64,000 bases of DNA from Hyphomicrobiales bacterium. Its GTDB lineage: Bacteria > Pseudomonadota > Alphaproteobacteria > Rhizobiales > Aestuariivirgaceae. Location of the stretch: assembly GCA_025363755.1 (NCBI GenBank), contig JANYLQ010000029.1, positions 1 through 64,000 of the forward strand, given 5' to 3'. The notes below the pieces were generated by a model. That model worked only from the letters and a program-made list of their open reading frames with translations, made no database searches and was not told where the DNA came from. The translations under genes were made by a program, and so were the position numbers. Every line of letters starts with the position of its first letter. Positions within the stretch are counted from its first letter, which is position 1. Below, in pieces: positions 35,256 to 46,296 of this stretch.

Positions 35256-36248
35256 TTAAGCCGCCTGCCTTGTGGCCTGCGCTTCCACAACATTGAGGGC
35301 CTGCATCACAGCATCCAACCCTGCCCCCGTCTTACAGCCTTCCGTTGAAAGCACCTGCCGCCACATGCGCCCACCCGGTTGCGCGTGGTAAAGGCCCAGC
35401 ATGTGGCGGGTGATACGGTGGAGGGGCAACCCCGACCCCAAGTGTTTTGCGATGTAAGGCAACATCGCTTCAACGGCTTCGCGTCTCGTCCCAACGGGCG
35501 CTGGGGCCGCCACAAACAGTGGATCAACCTGCGTCAAAACCCAAGGGTTATGGTAGGCCTCACGACCTAGCATCAGGCCGTCCAGCGTTTCAAGATGGTG
35601 CATTTCATTTTCGATATTCACCAATCCACCATTCAGCGAGATGTGCAAATGCGGCATGGACTTTTTAAGGCGGTGCACACGGTCATAGTTCAGCGGCGGC
35701 ACTTCACGGTTTTCTTTTGGACTTAAACCATGCAACCAAGCTTTGCGGGCATGAACGATAAACGTGTCACAACCGGTTTTGGCAACCGTTTCAACAAAAT
35801 TCTGAAGGCCCTCTTCCTCGTCCTGCTCATCGATACCAATACGACATTTCACAGTGACTGGAATTTTCACCGCCCCGCGCATCGCCGCAATGCAATCTGC
35901 CACCAATTGCGGCTCAGCCATAAGACACGCGCCAAAATGCCCGCCCTGAACCCGGTCAGACGGGCAACCCACATTCATGTTGATTTCGGAATAACCAAAA
36001 TCTTCGCCAATTTTTGCGGCTTCGGCCAGACCTTGCGGATTGCTGCCGCCCAATTGCAATGCCACAGGCTGTTCGCCACTATCAAATCCGAGAAGCTTAG
36101 CCTGGTCTCCATGGCGCACTGCCTGCTCTGTGACCATCTCCGTATAGAGCAAGGCATGACTGGACAGTTGGCGGTGGAAAAATCGGCAATGCCGATCGGT
36201 CCAGTCCATCATGGGCGCCACGGCGAATTTTTTATTACTGTAATTCAA
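35256..36248 (-). CDS. dusA: tRNA-dihydrouridine synthase DusA
   Basis: 330 residues. An FMN-dependent enzyme that reduces uridine 20/20a in the tRNA D-loop. Visible are APMMDWTDRHCRFFHR at the N-terminus, the catalytic C95 in NVGCPSDRVQGGHFGACLM, VTVKCRIGID, HARKAWL and SLNGGLV, all diagnostic of DusA. It is a lone gene, divergent from the bluB riboswitch region. Confidence 0.96.
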   Translation of the reverse strand: MNYSNKKFAVAPMMDWTDRHCRFFHRQLSSHALLYTEMVTEQAVRHGDQAKLLGFDSGEQPVALQLGGSNPQGLAEAAKIGEDFGYSEINMNVGCPSDRVQGGHFGACLMAEPQLVADCIAAMRGAVKIPVTVKCRIGIDEQDEEEGLQNFVETVAKTGCDTFIVHARKAWLHGLSPKENREVPPLNYDRVHRLKKSMPHLHISLNGGLVNIENEMHHLETLDGLMLGREAYHNPWVLTQVDPLFVAAPAPVGTRREAVEAMLPYIAKHLGSGLPLHRITRHMLGLYHAQPGGRMWRQVLSTEGCKTGAGLDAVMQALNVVEAQATRQAA

Positions 36249-36431
36249 TATCTTAACCTTATTTTACGCCGAAAAAAGCGGACGTATGCGGTTTCTTACC
36301 CTCAATCTACACCTATCATATTCGTTTCGTTCTCTTACTGCATACATCGTGCACACGAATGCTTGTGGTTCATTAATAGGATATTTGGCAAGGCTCATGC
36401 TTGTGCCTCTGAGAATCTGCCGCTATGCTCT

Positions 36432-37359
<928 letters not shown>

Positions 37360-37426
37360 ATTGCCACGGTTTGATTCTGCATTCTTGATGAGAGACAAGA
37401 ACCAACATGGAGGACGGGTTACGGAA

Positions 37427-38488
37427 TTAATTGGGGATAATTCCAACATTCTTCTCAGCACGGAGGAGCATGCCGAATAAGTCGCGCGGCTCATCGGGGT
37501 CAGCCAGTAAATCGAGCTCGTCGTAAAGTCCGGTGCGTTGAAGTTGGTCACGTACATAGCGCAATGCGGAAAAATCTTCAGTCGCAAAACCAACGGAGTC
37601 AAATAGCGTTATTTGTTTGGCGCTGGTTCGCCCTTCGGCTTTTCCAGTCATCACTTGCCATAGTTCAACAAGCGGATGATCTGCACTGAGTTGTTGGCTT
37701 TCACCCTCGATGCGAGTTTGCGGAGGGTATTCAACAAAGATACTCGACCGAAGCAGGATGTCTTTATGGAGCTCAGTCTTGCCTGGGCAATCACCACCAA
37801 CCGCATTTATATGCACACCTGAACCTACCATGTTGTCGGTGAGAATGGTTGCCGATCGCTTATCAGCCGTCACCGTCGTAATTATCTCGGCACCTTCTAC
37901 GGCCTCTTGTGCAGAGCCGCAGATTTCGATGGCAAAGCCAAATTTTGCAAGATTTTTTGCGCAACGAATTGAGGCATCTGGATCAATGTCGTACAAACGA
38001 AGACTGTTGACGCCCAGCAGTGCCTTAAAGGCGATTGCCTGAAATTCCGACTGAGCCCCATTGCCGATGATCGCCATGGATTTGGCATTAACGGGTGCCA
38101 AATATTTTGCAGCGACTGCTGATGTCGCAGCCGTGCGGAGAGCCGTCAGAATCGTCATCTCAGATAACAACTTGGGGTAACCGTTACCTACATCGGCAAG
38201 CACACCAAAAGCTGTCACAGTCTGACGCCCATCGCGCGTGTTCTTCGGATGCCCGTTGACATACTTGAATCCGTAAAGCTGCCCGTCACTGGTGGGCATC
38301 AACTCAATCACACCATCGGTACTATGGGACGCGATGCGTGATGTTTTATCAAAGAGTTCCCAACGGCGAAAATCTTCTTCAATGTAGGCGGCGAGCTCAA
38401 CAATAAAGCGTTCAATGCCAATGGTCAGAACCAACTTCATCATGTTTTCAACACTGACGAATGGCACAATATTGAGTTTTGCGTTCAT
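37427..38488 (-). CDS. Ornithine cyclodeaminase / mu-crystallin family
   Basis: 353 residues. The Rossmann region reads SMAIIGNGAQSEFQA with DIDP downstream, and the substrate loop has RTAATSAVAAKYLAP and GGDCPGKTELH. It converts ornithine to proline plus ammonia. It lies 3 bp after the arginase gene, so together they turn arginine into urea and proline. Other family members act on related amino acids, but the arginase partner makes ornithine most likely. Confidence 0.92.
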   Translation of the reverse strand: MNAKLNIVPFVSVENMMKLVLTIGIERFIVELAAYIEEDFRRWELFDKTSRIASHSTDGVIELMPTSDGQLYGFKYVNGHPKNTRDGRQTVTAFGVLADVGNGYPKLLSEMTILTALRTAATSAVAAKYLAPVNAKSMAIIGNGAQSEFQAIAFKALLGVNSLRLYDIDPDASIRCAKNLAKFGFAIEICGSAQEAVEGAEIITTVTADKRSATILTDNMVGSGVHINAVGGDCPGKTELHKDILLRSSIFVEYPPQTRIEGESQQLSADHPLVELWQVMTGKAEGRTSAKQITLFDSVGFATEDFSALRYVRDQLQRTGLYDELDLLADPDEPRDLFGMLLRAEKNVGIIPN

Positions 38489-38491
38489 AGT

Positions 38492-39412
38492 TTAATAGCT
38501 CCGTGTTGGGCGGTCCATGATACGCCTGCCAAAGAGGCTAGCGGTCAGGTCGACCATAAGTGTCGCGGTGCGTCCGCGCTCGTCGAGAAAAGGATTGAGT
38601 TCAACTAAGTCGAGGCTGGTGACCAGACCGCTGTCATGCAGCATTTCCATAACGAGATGAGCTTCGCGAAAAGTTGCTCCACCTGGAACGGTTGTGCCAA
38701 CCGCAGGCGCAATGACTGGGTCAAGGAAATCAACATCGAGGCTCACATGCAACATGCCACTATTGGCACTTACCCGTTCTAGGAACGCCCTTAGCAAAGG
38801 TGCTATGCCATGCTCGTCGATCATGCGCATGTCGTGAACCGTTACGCCTGCCTTACCAAGCGCCTGCCTCTCGGCTTGATCGACACTTCGTATTCCAAGC
38901 GCGCACACGTTTGAAGGATCGATCGATCCTTTAAGTTCAGGAAAATACCCTTCAAATCCGGGTTGGCCACTCGCATAGGCCAACGGCACACCATGAAGGT
39001 TACCACTCGTGGTCGTTTCGAGCGTGTGGAAATCAGGATGTGCATCGAGCCAAAGCACAAAAAGGGGACGGCCCGCTTCATCGGCGCGACGCGCGATACC
39101 TGTTAAAGTGCCAGCAGAGATGCTGTGGTCACCGCCCAAGAAAATCATCACAGAATCGGCACTTGCCGCATAAGCCGCGTCGGTGATGGCCTCTGTCCAT
39201 GCTACAATTTCTGGAAGCGACTTCAGAGCTTTATTGCCATGTGAGGCCAGTCGAATGGTGGATGGTGAAACCGAGCCAAGATCCGTGACAGTATGGCCCA
39301 ATTCAGTCAACTCCGAAACCAGCCCAGCAGTTCGTAATGCGCTGGGGCCCATCTCACATCCCATCCTGCCGGAGCCCACTTGAACTGGGACTCCCAATAT
39401 TGCGCAATGCAT
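38492..39412 (-). CDS. Arginase
   Basis: 306 residues with all manganese ligands: H96 in GGDHS, D123, H125 and D127 in DAHPDFH, D226 and D228 in SLDVDFLDP. It hydrolyses arginine to ornithine and urea. It is followed after 3 bp by ornithine cyclodeaminase and faces an Lrp-type regulator 127 bp away, so the pair is probably arginine-induced through that regulator. No urease genes are in the window. Confidence 0.94.
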   Translation of the reverse strand: MHCAILGVPVQVGSGRMGCEMGPSALRTAGLVSELTELGHTVTDLGSVSPSTIRLASHGNKALKSLPEIVAWTEAITDAAYAASADSVMIFLGGDHSISAGTLTGIARRADEAGRPLFVLWLDAHPDFHTLETTTSGNLHGVPLAYASGQPGFEGYFPELKGSIDPSNVCALGIRSVDQAERQALGKAGVTVHDMRMIDEHGIAPLLRAFLERVSANSGMLHVSLDVDFLDPVIAPAVGTTVPGGATFREAHLVMEMLHDSGLVTSLDLVELNPFLDERGRTATLMVDLTASLFGRRIMDRPTRSY

Positions 39413-39539
39413 TGATATTTTCCTTTAAGAATTACCTCGCTATCAAACCAGACTTGAATGGCAGAATGAATAGATCAAGTTGCCAAAATAACTAAAATTA
39501 CTTATCATAATGGTAGTATTGTATTTCAATGTGGAAATT

Positions 39540-39977
39540 ATGGATTCAATTGACGAGCAACTCATTGGACTTTTGCGTCATGATGCAAGGCGTAGCATTT
39601 CAAAACTCGCCGCCGAGTTGGCGGTATCGCGCGCTACGGTGAGATCGCGCGTAGAGCGGCTTCAGAACGTCGGCGTGATTATTGGTTACACGGTGATCTT
39701 GCGAACCGACGCTGTCGACCAGAGTATACGTGGCATTATGATGGTTGAAATTGAAGGTCATGCCGCCGACAGGGTGATCCGAGCGTTAGGTGGCTTCATG
39801 GAAGTCTCAACAATCCATACAACTAATGGCCGCTGGGACTTGGTGCTTGAACTCAACACGCAAACGCTGGCTGAGTTTGACGCTGTATTAAGACGAATTC
39901 GGTTGATCCCCGGCATTACAGGTAGCGAAACAAGTCTGTTGCTTGCGACCCCACGTAGTACTCGCGCTCGACTATAA
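39540..39977 (+). CDS. Lrp/AsnC family regulator of the arginase operon
   Basis: 145 residues from the ATG at 39540 (GTGGAAATT upstream); the frame from 39510 adds ten residues ahead of the normal start. The N-terminal helix-turn-helix reads LIGLLRHDARRSISKLAAELAVSRATVRSRVERL; the C-terminal RAM domain senses an amino acid. It is divergent from arginase, with an A/T-rich 127-bp gap (39413-39539) that probably holds the shared operator. The ligand is inferred to be arginine or ornithine. Confidence 0.9.
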   Translation: MDSIDEQLIGLLRHDARRSISKLAAELAVSRATVRSRVERLQNVGVIIGYTVILRTDAVDQSIRGIMMVEIEGHAADRVIRALGGFMEVSTIHTTNGRWDLVLELNTQTLAEFDAVLRRIRLIPGITGSETSLLLATPRSTRARL

Positions 39978-40044
39978 GTTTAACCACTTTGTGCACGAAA
40001 TTGTTTGTTATCAAAAAGGCAAACTTAAGCACAAAACTCCGCTC

Positions 40045-40068
40045 ATCCCTGAATCAGCTTGCAGGGAT
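40045..40068. terminator. Hairpin between the Lrp gene and hemC
   Basis: ATCCCTG pairs with CAGGGAT across a 10-base loop in the gap between convergent genes. A stretch AATTAAAAATTATC follows on the plus side; read on the minus strand this precedes the hairpin. It is a plausible shared terminator that closes the long bch-puh-hem transcript. Confidence 0.45.
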
Positions 40069-40086
40069 CAGGTCAATTAAAAATTA

Positions 40087-41013
40087 TCAAGCTGGTATTT
40101 TTTGTTGCGCTGCCGCACGAGTGGCTGCTTCAATTCCAATTGCCAAAGCATCCTCAACAGGCCCGGAGAGTGAGGTCTCCGCACTCTCTTTGCCATCAAG
40201 TGATAATATCTGACCTCGGAACGACAGCGTGTTCCCAGAAATCGTCGCATGTCCGGCAATTGGGGTTCGGCAAGAGCCTTCAAGTTTAGCGAGAAACGCT
40301 CGTTCGCAAGCAATCGCAATGCCTGTTGGTTTATGGTGAATGGCTTCGACAAGACTGCGGGCATTACGGTTACTGGTCTTAATCTCGATACCAATTGCAC
40401 CTTGTGCAACAGCAGGCAACATTTCACCCATCTCCATAATGGCACTGATGTGTTGCGACATGCCCAAGCGATTGAGACCTGCCACGGCAAGAAACGTGCC
40501 CATGGCCACACCATCAGCTAATTTTCGCATTCGGGTTTGCACATTGCCGCGAAATTGTACTGACTGAAGATCAGGCCTGATCCGTAACGCCTGTGCATTA
40601 CGGCGCACTGAAGAAGAACCAAGCACGGCACCTTGTGGTAATTCATGGAGGCTCTTTGCCATCAAACTCACAAAGGCATCGCGCGCGTCTTCACGAGGCA
40701 AATTCGCAGCAAAAGCCAAACCGTTGGGCAAGGTGGCTGGCATATCTTTCATCGAGTGGACAGCGAGGTCGATTGTTTCGGCCTGCAAAGCTTCTTCAAT
40801 TTCCAAAGTGAAAAGCCCCTTTCCTCCAATTTCGGCAAGGGGTTGATTGAGGATGCGGTCTCCCGTTGTGCTGATCACAACAATTTCAAATTGATTTTCT
40901 TCTAGACCATGCGCCTGCATCAACCGAAGCCTGGTTTCATAGGCTTGCGCAAGCGCAAGAGGAGAGCCCCTCGTTCCGATACGGATGACATCCGCTCCAG
41001 CGGCATTTAGCAT
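40087..41013 (-). CDS. hemC: Porphobilinogen deaminase HemC
   Basis: 308 residues. IRIGTRGSPLALAQ at the N-terminus, VHSMKDMP, SSVRRNAQ, QFRGNVQTR and the dipyrromethane cofactor attachment C248 in LEGSCRTPIAG identify it. It joins four porphobilinogens into hydroxymethylbilane. It starts 3 bp after hemA, making it the last gene of the PGC chain, an unusual place for it. This should raise early tetrapyrrole supply along with bacteriochlorophyll enzymes. Confidence 0.97.
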   Translation of the reverse strand: MLNAAGADVIRIGTRGSPLALAQAYETRLRLMQAHGLEENQFEIVVISTTGDRILNQPLAEIGGKGLFTLEIEEALQAETIDLAVHSMKDMPATLPNGLAFAANLPREDARDAFVSLMAKSLHELPQGAVLGSSSVRRNAQALRIRPDLQSVQFRGNVQTRMRKLADGVAMGTFLAVAGLNRLGMSQHISAIMEMGEMLPAVAQGAIGIEIKTSNRNARSLVEAIHHKPTGIAIACERAFLAKLEGSCRTPIAGHATISGNTLSFRGQILSLDGKESAETSLSGPVEDALAIGIEAATRAAAQQKIPA

Positions 41014-41016
41014 ATT

Positions 41017-42246
41017 TTAGGCAACAGCACGGCTCAATGCACAATGGCTCCAAAGGTCAGAAAGTGCCTTTGTCAGCTTTGCAATATCTTCATCAGTGTG
41101 AAAAGGTGATGGCGTGATGCGCAGTCGTTCTGTTCCCTTGGGAACAGTGGGATAATTAATGGGTTGGATATAGATCCCATATTGATCCATCAACACATCA
41201 CTGATCATTTTGCATTTTGCGGCATTGCCCACCATAACAGGTATGATGTGACTTTCATTGTCCATCATTGGAATGCCAATGGCCTTCAGCGAAGCCCTAA
41301 CTTTGCTGACGGCGCGGCGGTGGCGCATGCGCTCAATTTCACTGTCCTTCAAATGACGCACAGCGGTGCGCGCACCAGCGGCGATGGCGGGGGGAAGCGC
41401 CGTTGTAAATATAAAGCCAGATGAAAAACTGCGCACATAGTCACACAGGGCCTTTGATGCTGCAATATAGCCACCAACAACGCCGAAAGCCTTACCTAAG
41501 GTCGCTTCAATCACCGTAATGCGATCCATCAGGCCTTCACGTTCTGCAATGCCACCGCCACGCGGGCCATACATGCCAACGGCATGAACTTCGTCGAGAT
41601 AAGTCATTGCACCATATTTATCGGCCAAATCGCAAATGCCATTGATGTTTCCAATATCGCCATCCATGGAATAAACCGATTCAAAGGCAATGAGCTTTGG
41701 ACGGTTCGGAGGGATGTCTTTCAGATGTTTTTCCAAGTCCACCATATCATTGTGTTTGAAAATGCGGCGTTCGGCGCGGCTGTGGCGAATGCCCTCAATC
41801 ATCGAGGCATGATTACCAGCATCAGACAAGATAACACAATTTGGAATGCCTCCGCCAAGTGCACTCAATGCCGCCCAGTTCGAAATGTAACCCGAGGTAA
41901 AGAGCAAAGCTTGTTCTTTGCCATGCAGATCAGCCAACTCTTCCTCGAGCAGAACATGCTCATGGCTATTGCCTGAAATATTACGTGTGCCACCCGCCCC
42001 TGCACCATAAGCGCGCAGAGCCTCGCAGGTTGCTTCGATAACTTTGGGATGCTGCCCCATGCCAAGATAATCATTGGCGCACCAGATGGTCACATCCTGT
42101 GTCGCGCCATCTTTATAGCGACGCGCCTGTGGAAAATGGCCGGCTTTGCGCTCCAATTCCGCAAACACTCTATAGCGGCCTTCTTCACGCAACTGGTCGA
42201 GTTCGCCTGTAAAGAAATTCTGGTGATCAAAAACATTGGTAGTCAT
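41017..42246 (-). CDS. hemA: 5-aminolevulinate synthase HemA
   Basis: 409 residues, PLP enzyme of the alpha-oxoamine synthase family. It joins glycine and succinyl-CoA to 5-aminolevulinate, the Shemin route of alphaproteobacteria. The PLP lysine is K252 in [21 protein letters not shown] and [15 protein letters not shown] are typical. It overlaps puhE by 4 bp and is followed by hemC after 3 bp. Confidence 0.97.
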   Translation of the reverse strand: MTTNVFDHQNFFTGELDQLREEGRYRVFAELERKAGHFPQARRYKDGATQDVTIWCANDYLGMGQHPKVIEATCEALRAYGAGAGGTRNISGNSHEHVLLEEELADLHGKEQALLFTSGYISNWAALSALGGGIPNCVILSDAGNHASMIEGIRHSRAERRIFKHNDMVDLEKHLKDIPPNRPKLIAFESVYSMDGDIGNINGICDLADKYGAMTYLDEVHAVGMYGPRGGGIAEREGLMDRITVIEATLGKAFGVVGGYIAASKALCDYVRSFSSGFIFTTALPPAIAAGARTAVRHLKDSEIERMRHRRAVSKVRASLKAIGIPMMDNESHIIPVMVGNAAKCKMISDVLMDQYGIYIQPINYPTVPKGTERLRITPSPFHTDEDIAKLTKALSDLWSHCALSRAVA

Positions 42247-43037
42247 AACAAGGCTCCAAGAACAGTATGATGATTATTTTCGGGTTTGGTTTTCGGGGAG
42301 GCATCGCGAGGTGGACGACCTTTATTGGAAAGTGCCCACGTCCACAATTTTTCGGTGGGCAAAGGCAGCATCAAAAGTATATGTTCGAGAAGACCAATGA
42401 CCACAAGCGTAGTAGCCATATTGATCTCCAATGTTTGCGGCAACGCGGCCAGATAAAATAACACACCTACCAACACAATGCATGAAATCGGAAACAGCGG
42501 GTTCATATTACGTTGGCGCAGGAAGCCTTTAAGCACATCCATATGATCTGGCACAAAATCTGCACTCACATTACGTGCGCCTAAAAATACGTTGAGGCGC
42601 GCACTGAGATGCATGAGCCAAAGCATCACGAAACACCACAGGGCAGTTGCATTACCGCTTAAATAAATTGCCAACGCGAAAGCAATAACAATAATTTCAT
42701 GCCAGAGATTTGCGCTCACAGCGTGACCGAAATGACCCACACCTGAGCAGCCTTCCGCACAGCGTGTTTTGCGCGGGCCGGTGATCAAGCCCATATAAAG
42801 CGACATCTCTGTCCAGCCCCAAGCCAACATCGCAGCGGCAAAACTGGTGGCAATTGCAAACGTTGAATCGGCGCCCACCAATAGCCAGATTGCTAACCCA
42901 CAGCATGCCAAAACAAAAGTTGCTGCCGCCAAGCTATATTTGAATGTTGATGGGGCAAGACTGTCGAGATAAAATATCACGGCCGTCGATGCACTCCACA
43001 TGACAACTACAAAAGCTATAGCTGCAAACAACATCAT
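42243..43037 (-). CDS. puhE: Photosynthetic complex assembly protein PuhE (DUF3623)
   Basis: 264 residues with about seven hydrophobic helices and the family stretch [21 protein letters not shown], plus [12 protein letters not shown] and [10 protein letters not shown]. PuhE is involved in reaction-centre/light-harvesting complex assembly in the membrane. It is separated from acsF by 2 bp and overlaps hemA by 4 bp. Confidence 0.93.
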   Translation of the reverse strand: MMLFAAIAFVVVMWSASTAVIFYLDSLAPSTFKYSLAAATFVLACCGLAIWLLVGADSTFAIATSFAAAMLAWGWTEMSLYMGLITGPRKTRCAEGCSGVGHFGHAVSANLWHEIIVIAFALAIYLSGNATALWCFVMLWLMHLSARLNVFLGARNVSADFVPDHMDVLKGFLRQRNMNPLFPISCIVLVGVLFYLAALPQTLEINMATTLVVIGLLEHILLMLPLPTEKLWTWALSNKGRPPRDASPKTKPENNHHTVLGALL

Positions 43038-43039
43038 GC

Positions 43040-44107
43040 TCAGTAGCTCGGTGCCAAACGAATTTCAGCTGGCGCTATATTTTCTTTGCTGCGCATGGTG
43101 AAGAGCTGCAAGAAAACAAAACCTGCTTTGAGGGTTGTTGTAAGCTTGCTGATTTTCGCGCTCACACCGCCCTTGGCTTGTTGGGCAGCGGCCTTATCGG
43201 TGATGACCAAAAGCTTATTAAGCAATGCCAAGAACCTTGGATTTTCAATATCGATTGACAAAGGAAATACCTGACGCGAAATTTCCGACGTGATGCGGAA
43301 AACCTTCATGCCATAGTCCGTGGGATCAACGCCAAGTGCCTCATGGAAATACGGACGTTGATGATCACGCACATACATGGTTGCGAAAATTGCCAACAAG
43401 AAGAATTTCACCCAGTATTTGTTGAGTCCCGTGAGCAGATGGGGGTTGGCGCGCATCAACAAGGCAAAAGCCTCACCGTGGCGGAACTCATCATTGCACC
43501 ATTTTTCAAACCATTTAAAAATGGGGTGGAAACGTTTTTCCGGATGCTGCTGCAAATGCCGAAAAATCACGATGTAGCGCGCATAGCCGATTTTTTCGGA
43601 AAGATATGTTGCGTAGAAAATAAACTTCGGTCTGAAAAATGTATATTTCTTGGCCTTGGTTAGAAAGCCGAGATCAACGCCGATATTAAAATCTTTGAGC
43701 GTATCGTTGATAAAGCCTGCATGGCGGGCTTCGTCACGGCTCATATATTTAAAAAGTTCAGTGATGTCTGGATTGGTGCCGCGTTTGCGCATTTCGGCGT
43801 AAAGTACACAACCTGAAAATTCTGCTGTGAGAGAGCTTACGAGAAAATCAACAAACTCCTTGCGAAGACCAGGCTCTAAATCATCAAGTGAAACATTGTC
43901 CCACTCTTCAGAACGACGGAAATGGGTTTTATTGGGGTCTTCGCGCATTTCTTGCAAGAGCTTGTCCCACTCATCACGAACGGGTGTTACGTCCATTTTA
44001 TCCATTGCCGCGTAATCGGTTGTGTAAAATCGCGGGCTTAACGCCGTTGTTGTTGCGGCCATTTCAGTGGTGTTCTTGGCCTTCAGGCCTAAACGTTCAA
44101 TTGTCAT
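43040..44107 (-). CDS. acsF: Mg-protoporphyrin IX monomethyl ester oxidative cyclase AcsF
   Basis: 355 residues, the O2-dependent di-iron cyclase that forms ring E of chlorophylls. The two di-iron motifs are E126-x-x-H129 (DEARHAGF) and E207-x-x-H210 (DEFRHGE). With the upstream small gene it overlaps 4 bp. The anaerobic cyclase BchE is not in the window, in line with an aerobic phototroph. Confidence 0.97.
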   Translation of the reverse strand: MTIERLGLKAKNTTEMAATTTALSPRFYTTDYAAMDKMDVTPVRDEWDKLLQEMREDPNKTHFRRSEEWDNVSLDDLEPGLRKEFVDFLVSSLTAEFSGCVLYAEMRKRGTNPDITELFKYMSRDEARHAGFINDTLKDFNIGVDLGFLTKAKKYTFFRPKFIFYATYLSEKIGYARYIVIFRHLQQHPEKRFHPIFKWFEKWCNDEFRHGEAFALLMRANPHLLTGLNKYWVKFFLLAIFATMYVRDHQRPYFHEALGVDPTDYGMKVFRITSEISRQVFPLSIDIENPRFLALLNKLLVITDKAAAQQAKGGVSAKISKLTTTLKAGFVFLQLFTMRSKENIAPAEIRLAPSY

Positions 44108-44406
44108 AGTGCTTTTTCCTCCGAAAATGAGAATTCAAGCAATTCCATGTATTCTAAATTACCAGTCAGCTCGGTCCATTTGCGTTCAAGCCAGCCCGCT
44201 CTATTGATTGTGGCTTGGCGGCGCTCGGTATAGGTTTCGCCATATGGCACGCGAATTTCCGCACCTTGGACTAGCACCTCATCACCGGGTTGAATTTTAA
44301 TGTCGCCATCAAGCACGACGTGGGCTTGCAGAGACTCAAATGTATTCACGACATTGACAGTGCACATGACGTGTTCGGTCACTTTTGTGGCGAAGGGATT
44401 CATCAT
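44104..44406 (-). CDS. Conserved small PGC protein between puhC and acsF
   Basis: 100 residues. No membrane segment or signal; a mixed beta-rich protein ([36 protein letters not shown]) with a Glu-rich end. A small gene of similar size at this position is known from other alphaproteobacterial PGCs, but I know no function. It overlaps puhC and acsF by 4 bp each, so its dosage is locked to both. A cyclase accessory role is conceivable but unproven. Confidence 0.8.
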   Translation of the reverse strand: MMNPFATKVTEHVMCTVNVVNTFESLQAHVVLDGDIKIQPGDEVLVQGAEIRVPYGETYTERRQATINRAGWLERKWTELTGNLEYMELLEFSFSEEKAL

Positions 44407-44867
44407 AAACCCTCTCCTTCCTTGTGGTTAGATATGAGTGCGGCAAAAACCGCTGTATTGGATGGGCCAAAAGCATTCATTGAAAGCGTTTTTCCTGAAA
44501 TCTCGTCAATCAAGAATAGCTGATGACCTGAATGGGCTTCAAGCCGAAAATTTCCATCAAGGGTAAGTCCTTTATGTCGACGATCATTGACCAATGTTCT
44601 GAGAGTCGCGCGGAAAAAGCTTCCCTCACCGTGTTTGTACGTCGCAATGTTTTCTCCGGTTTTTGCATCACGCACAATAACGGTGCCTTGGTCTGCATCC
44701 TCCACCGCTAAAACACGAGTCGCTAAAGCAGGCTCATTAGGTAAAGAGGGTGGTGGTTGATAACCTGCCAACCGCAGCGAGCCAATAGCAACTACAACTG
44801 CGACCAAGCCCACAGAAATGATCTTAAACGCTTTAGATGTAAACATTTGATCGGCGCTGGCTGACAT
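44403..44867 (-). CDS. puhC: Photosynthetic complex assembly protein PuhC
   Basis: 154 residues from the ATG at 44867, which has GGAG just upstream. The open frame extends to 45098, but that extension is antisense-free shadow of puhB and lacks family sequence. One N-terminal membrane anchor (IISVGLVAVVVAIGSLRLA), then a periplasmic domain (VLAVEDADQGTVIVRDAKTGENI, GFFRATLRTLVNDRR-like). PuhC supports reaction-centre and LH1 assembly. Confidence 0.92.
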   Translation of the reverse strand: MSASADQMFTSKAFKIISVGLVAVVVAIGSLRLAGYQPPPSLPNEPALATRVLAVEDADQGTVIVRDAKTGENIATYKHGEGSFFRATLRTLVNDRRHKGLTLDGNFRLEAHSGHQLFLIDEISGKTLSMNAFGPSNTAVFAALISNHKEGEGL

Positions 44868-44872
44868 ATTAT

Positions 44873-45505
44873 TTACTCCGCAGGAACCATGTTGCCGTGA
44901 GGCATTGCACTCTGAGTTTCTATAATTGGCATTTGCCCGCCCAAAGTCAAAGCAAGACGTGAGGCCACCTCTTCCACATTTGGTATGTCGCGGAAGGCAG
45001 GTTTTGGCTTCGTCAATTGCCAAGGCATTGCATGCGGCCAGAGGAGCAAATATGCCAGACGCACATTTCCACCAGTTTTGAAACACACTGTACCGCAATC
45101 ATTTCCGGTGGTAGCAAACGACACACCATCGATCTGACGAAGTGGCAAATTGATGATCACAGGTAAAGCAATGCCGACTTTCATAAGCACGCGTTTACTG
45201 GTCAATGTGTAACGCGTCGAGCGCGCACTGGCATAGGCGATTACCAGCAAAATTGCGCAAGCGGAAATGGCCAGCCCTATCAGTTTTGGCACAGATTGCA
45301 GCGCATCTGTTAGCGCTGCTCCATGGCTAAGTTTCCAAGCGCCCTGAACTAAAATCAATACAGCAAAATATATCGCAACTTTGCGAACATGAAACGCATT
45401 AATTGCAAGTCGCTTCCAATCGGGTCGCCCTTGCCACAGAAGGCGTTCTCCTTCCGGCAGATGATCGGGGAGACCATCGGGGATGATATCAGGTTGATTA
45501 CTCAC
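44873..45505 (-). CDS. puhB: Photosynthetic complex assembly protein PuhB
   Basis: 210 residues with a bPH2 (bacterial pleckstrin-like) pattern: LPEGERLLWQGRPDWKRLA, two to three hydrophobic helices and TSKRVLMKVG. PuhB dimerises and helps reaction-centre assembly. It overlaps puhA by 4 bp; puhC follows after 5 bp. Confidence 0.94.
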   Translation of the reverse strand: MSNQPDIIPDGLPDHLPEGERLLWQGRPDWKRLAINAFHVRKVAIYFAVLILVQGAWKLSHGAALTDALQSVPKLIGLAISACAILLVIAYASARSTRYTLTSKRVLMKVGIALPVIINLPLRQIDGVSFATTGNDCGTVCFKTGGNVRLAYLLLWPHAMPWQLTKPKPAFRDIPNVEEVASRLALTLGGQMPIIETQSAMPHGNMVPAE

Positions 45506-46278
45506 AGCAGTGGCTCCGCCCTTTGTGGTGTAGCGTAAAGCGTGCCAGCACCATAAAATCCGAATATTTTTTCTTCTTCAAGTCGCGTTACTATGTCAGG
45601 TTTTTTCTGTATTGGCACCGAGGCAAACTGCCCCCCTAATATAGACTTGACTCGAACTTGTTTGGCAGCGCCCACCACCCGGGCCAATGTGGCAGGAAGC
45701 AGCACATTGCGCTTTTTGCCTTTTTCGCCTGTTTCAATCTCGTAATAACGGATCAGATATTCAGCCTGGTCAACCCATACATCGCAAACCACGCCGCCCG
45801 CTTCACCATCTGCTCCAACGACGGTCATGCCGATAGGGTTTGGATCTTTCGGATCAACATAAAAGCCAGGTGCGACTCGCATCGGCACGAGCTTTGGTGT
45901 GCCGTGAACAGTCGTGTCGGGAATGTCGCGACGATCTGCATAAGCACCTGGGCCAACACCGGCTGTCATAGGATCTCCATTTGGAACCAGCGGCGCACCG
46001 GGAAAATTGGCTGAAGGTGTCGCATTCACAGGACGACTATCATGTGGTTCGGGGCGTGGAGCTTGCACCGTTGAACCATCCGCAAGCAGAAAGGTTTTGG
46101 GTTTTGGAACTGAAGGAAAACCTTGAACAGTGATACTGCCAGAACGATCGCTTTCCAACGGATATCCTTCACGCTTATTTTCGCGGTGAAGATAATAGAC
46201 CAGCATCAGGAAAAAGCCCAAAAACACATAAAGAATAACTTGGGCTAAATCGATGTATGAAGTGAAGTTTGTAGTCAT
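45502..46278 (-). CDS. puhA: Photosynthetic reaction centre H subunit PuhA
   Basis: 258 residues. One N-terminal membrane helix (YIDLAQVILYVFLGFFLMLVYYL-like, residues 8-30) and a large cytoplasmic PRC barrel (FYVDPKDPNPIGMTVVGAD, VCDVWVDQAEYLIRYYEIE). It caps the L/M reaction-centre core and gates protons to QB. The genes for L, M and LH1 (puf) are not in this window. It lies 18 bp after lhaA. Confidence 0.96.
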   Translation of the reverse strand: MTTNFTSYIDLAQVILYVFLGFFLMLVYYLHRENKREGYPLESDRSGSITVQGFPSVPKPKTFLLADGSTVQAPRPEPHDSRPVNATPSANFPGAPLVPNGDPMTAGVGPGAYADRRDIPDTTVHGTPKLVPMRVAPGFYVDPKDPNPIGMTVVGADGEAGGVVCDVWVDQAEYLIRYYEIETGEKGKKRNVLLPATLARVVGAAKQVRVKSILGGQFASVPIQKKPDIVTRLEEEKIFGFYGAGTLYATPQRAEPLL

Positions 46279-46296
46279 GTGTTGTTCCCTCTCTAA

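Noticed and set aside
44868-45098. N-terminal extension of PuhC to 45098
   Set aside because: Lies within puhB in another frame, Cys-rich, no family match; ATG at 44867 has a ribosome site.
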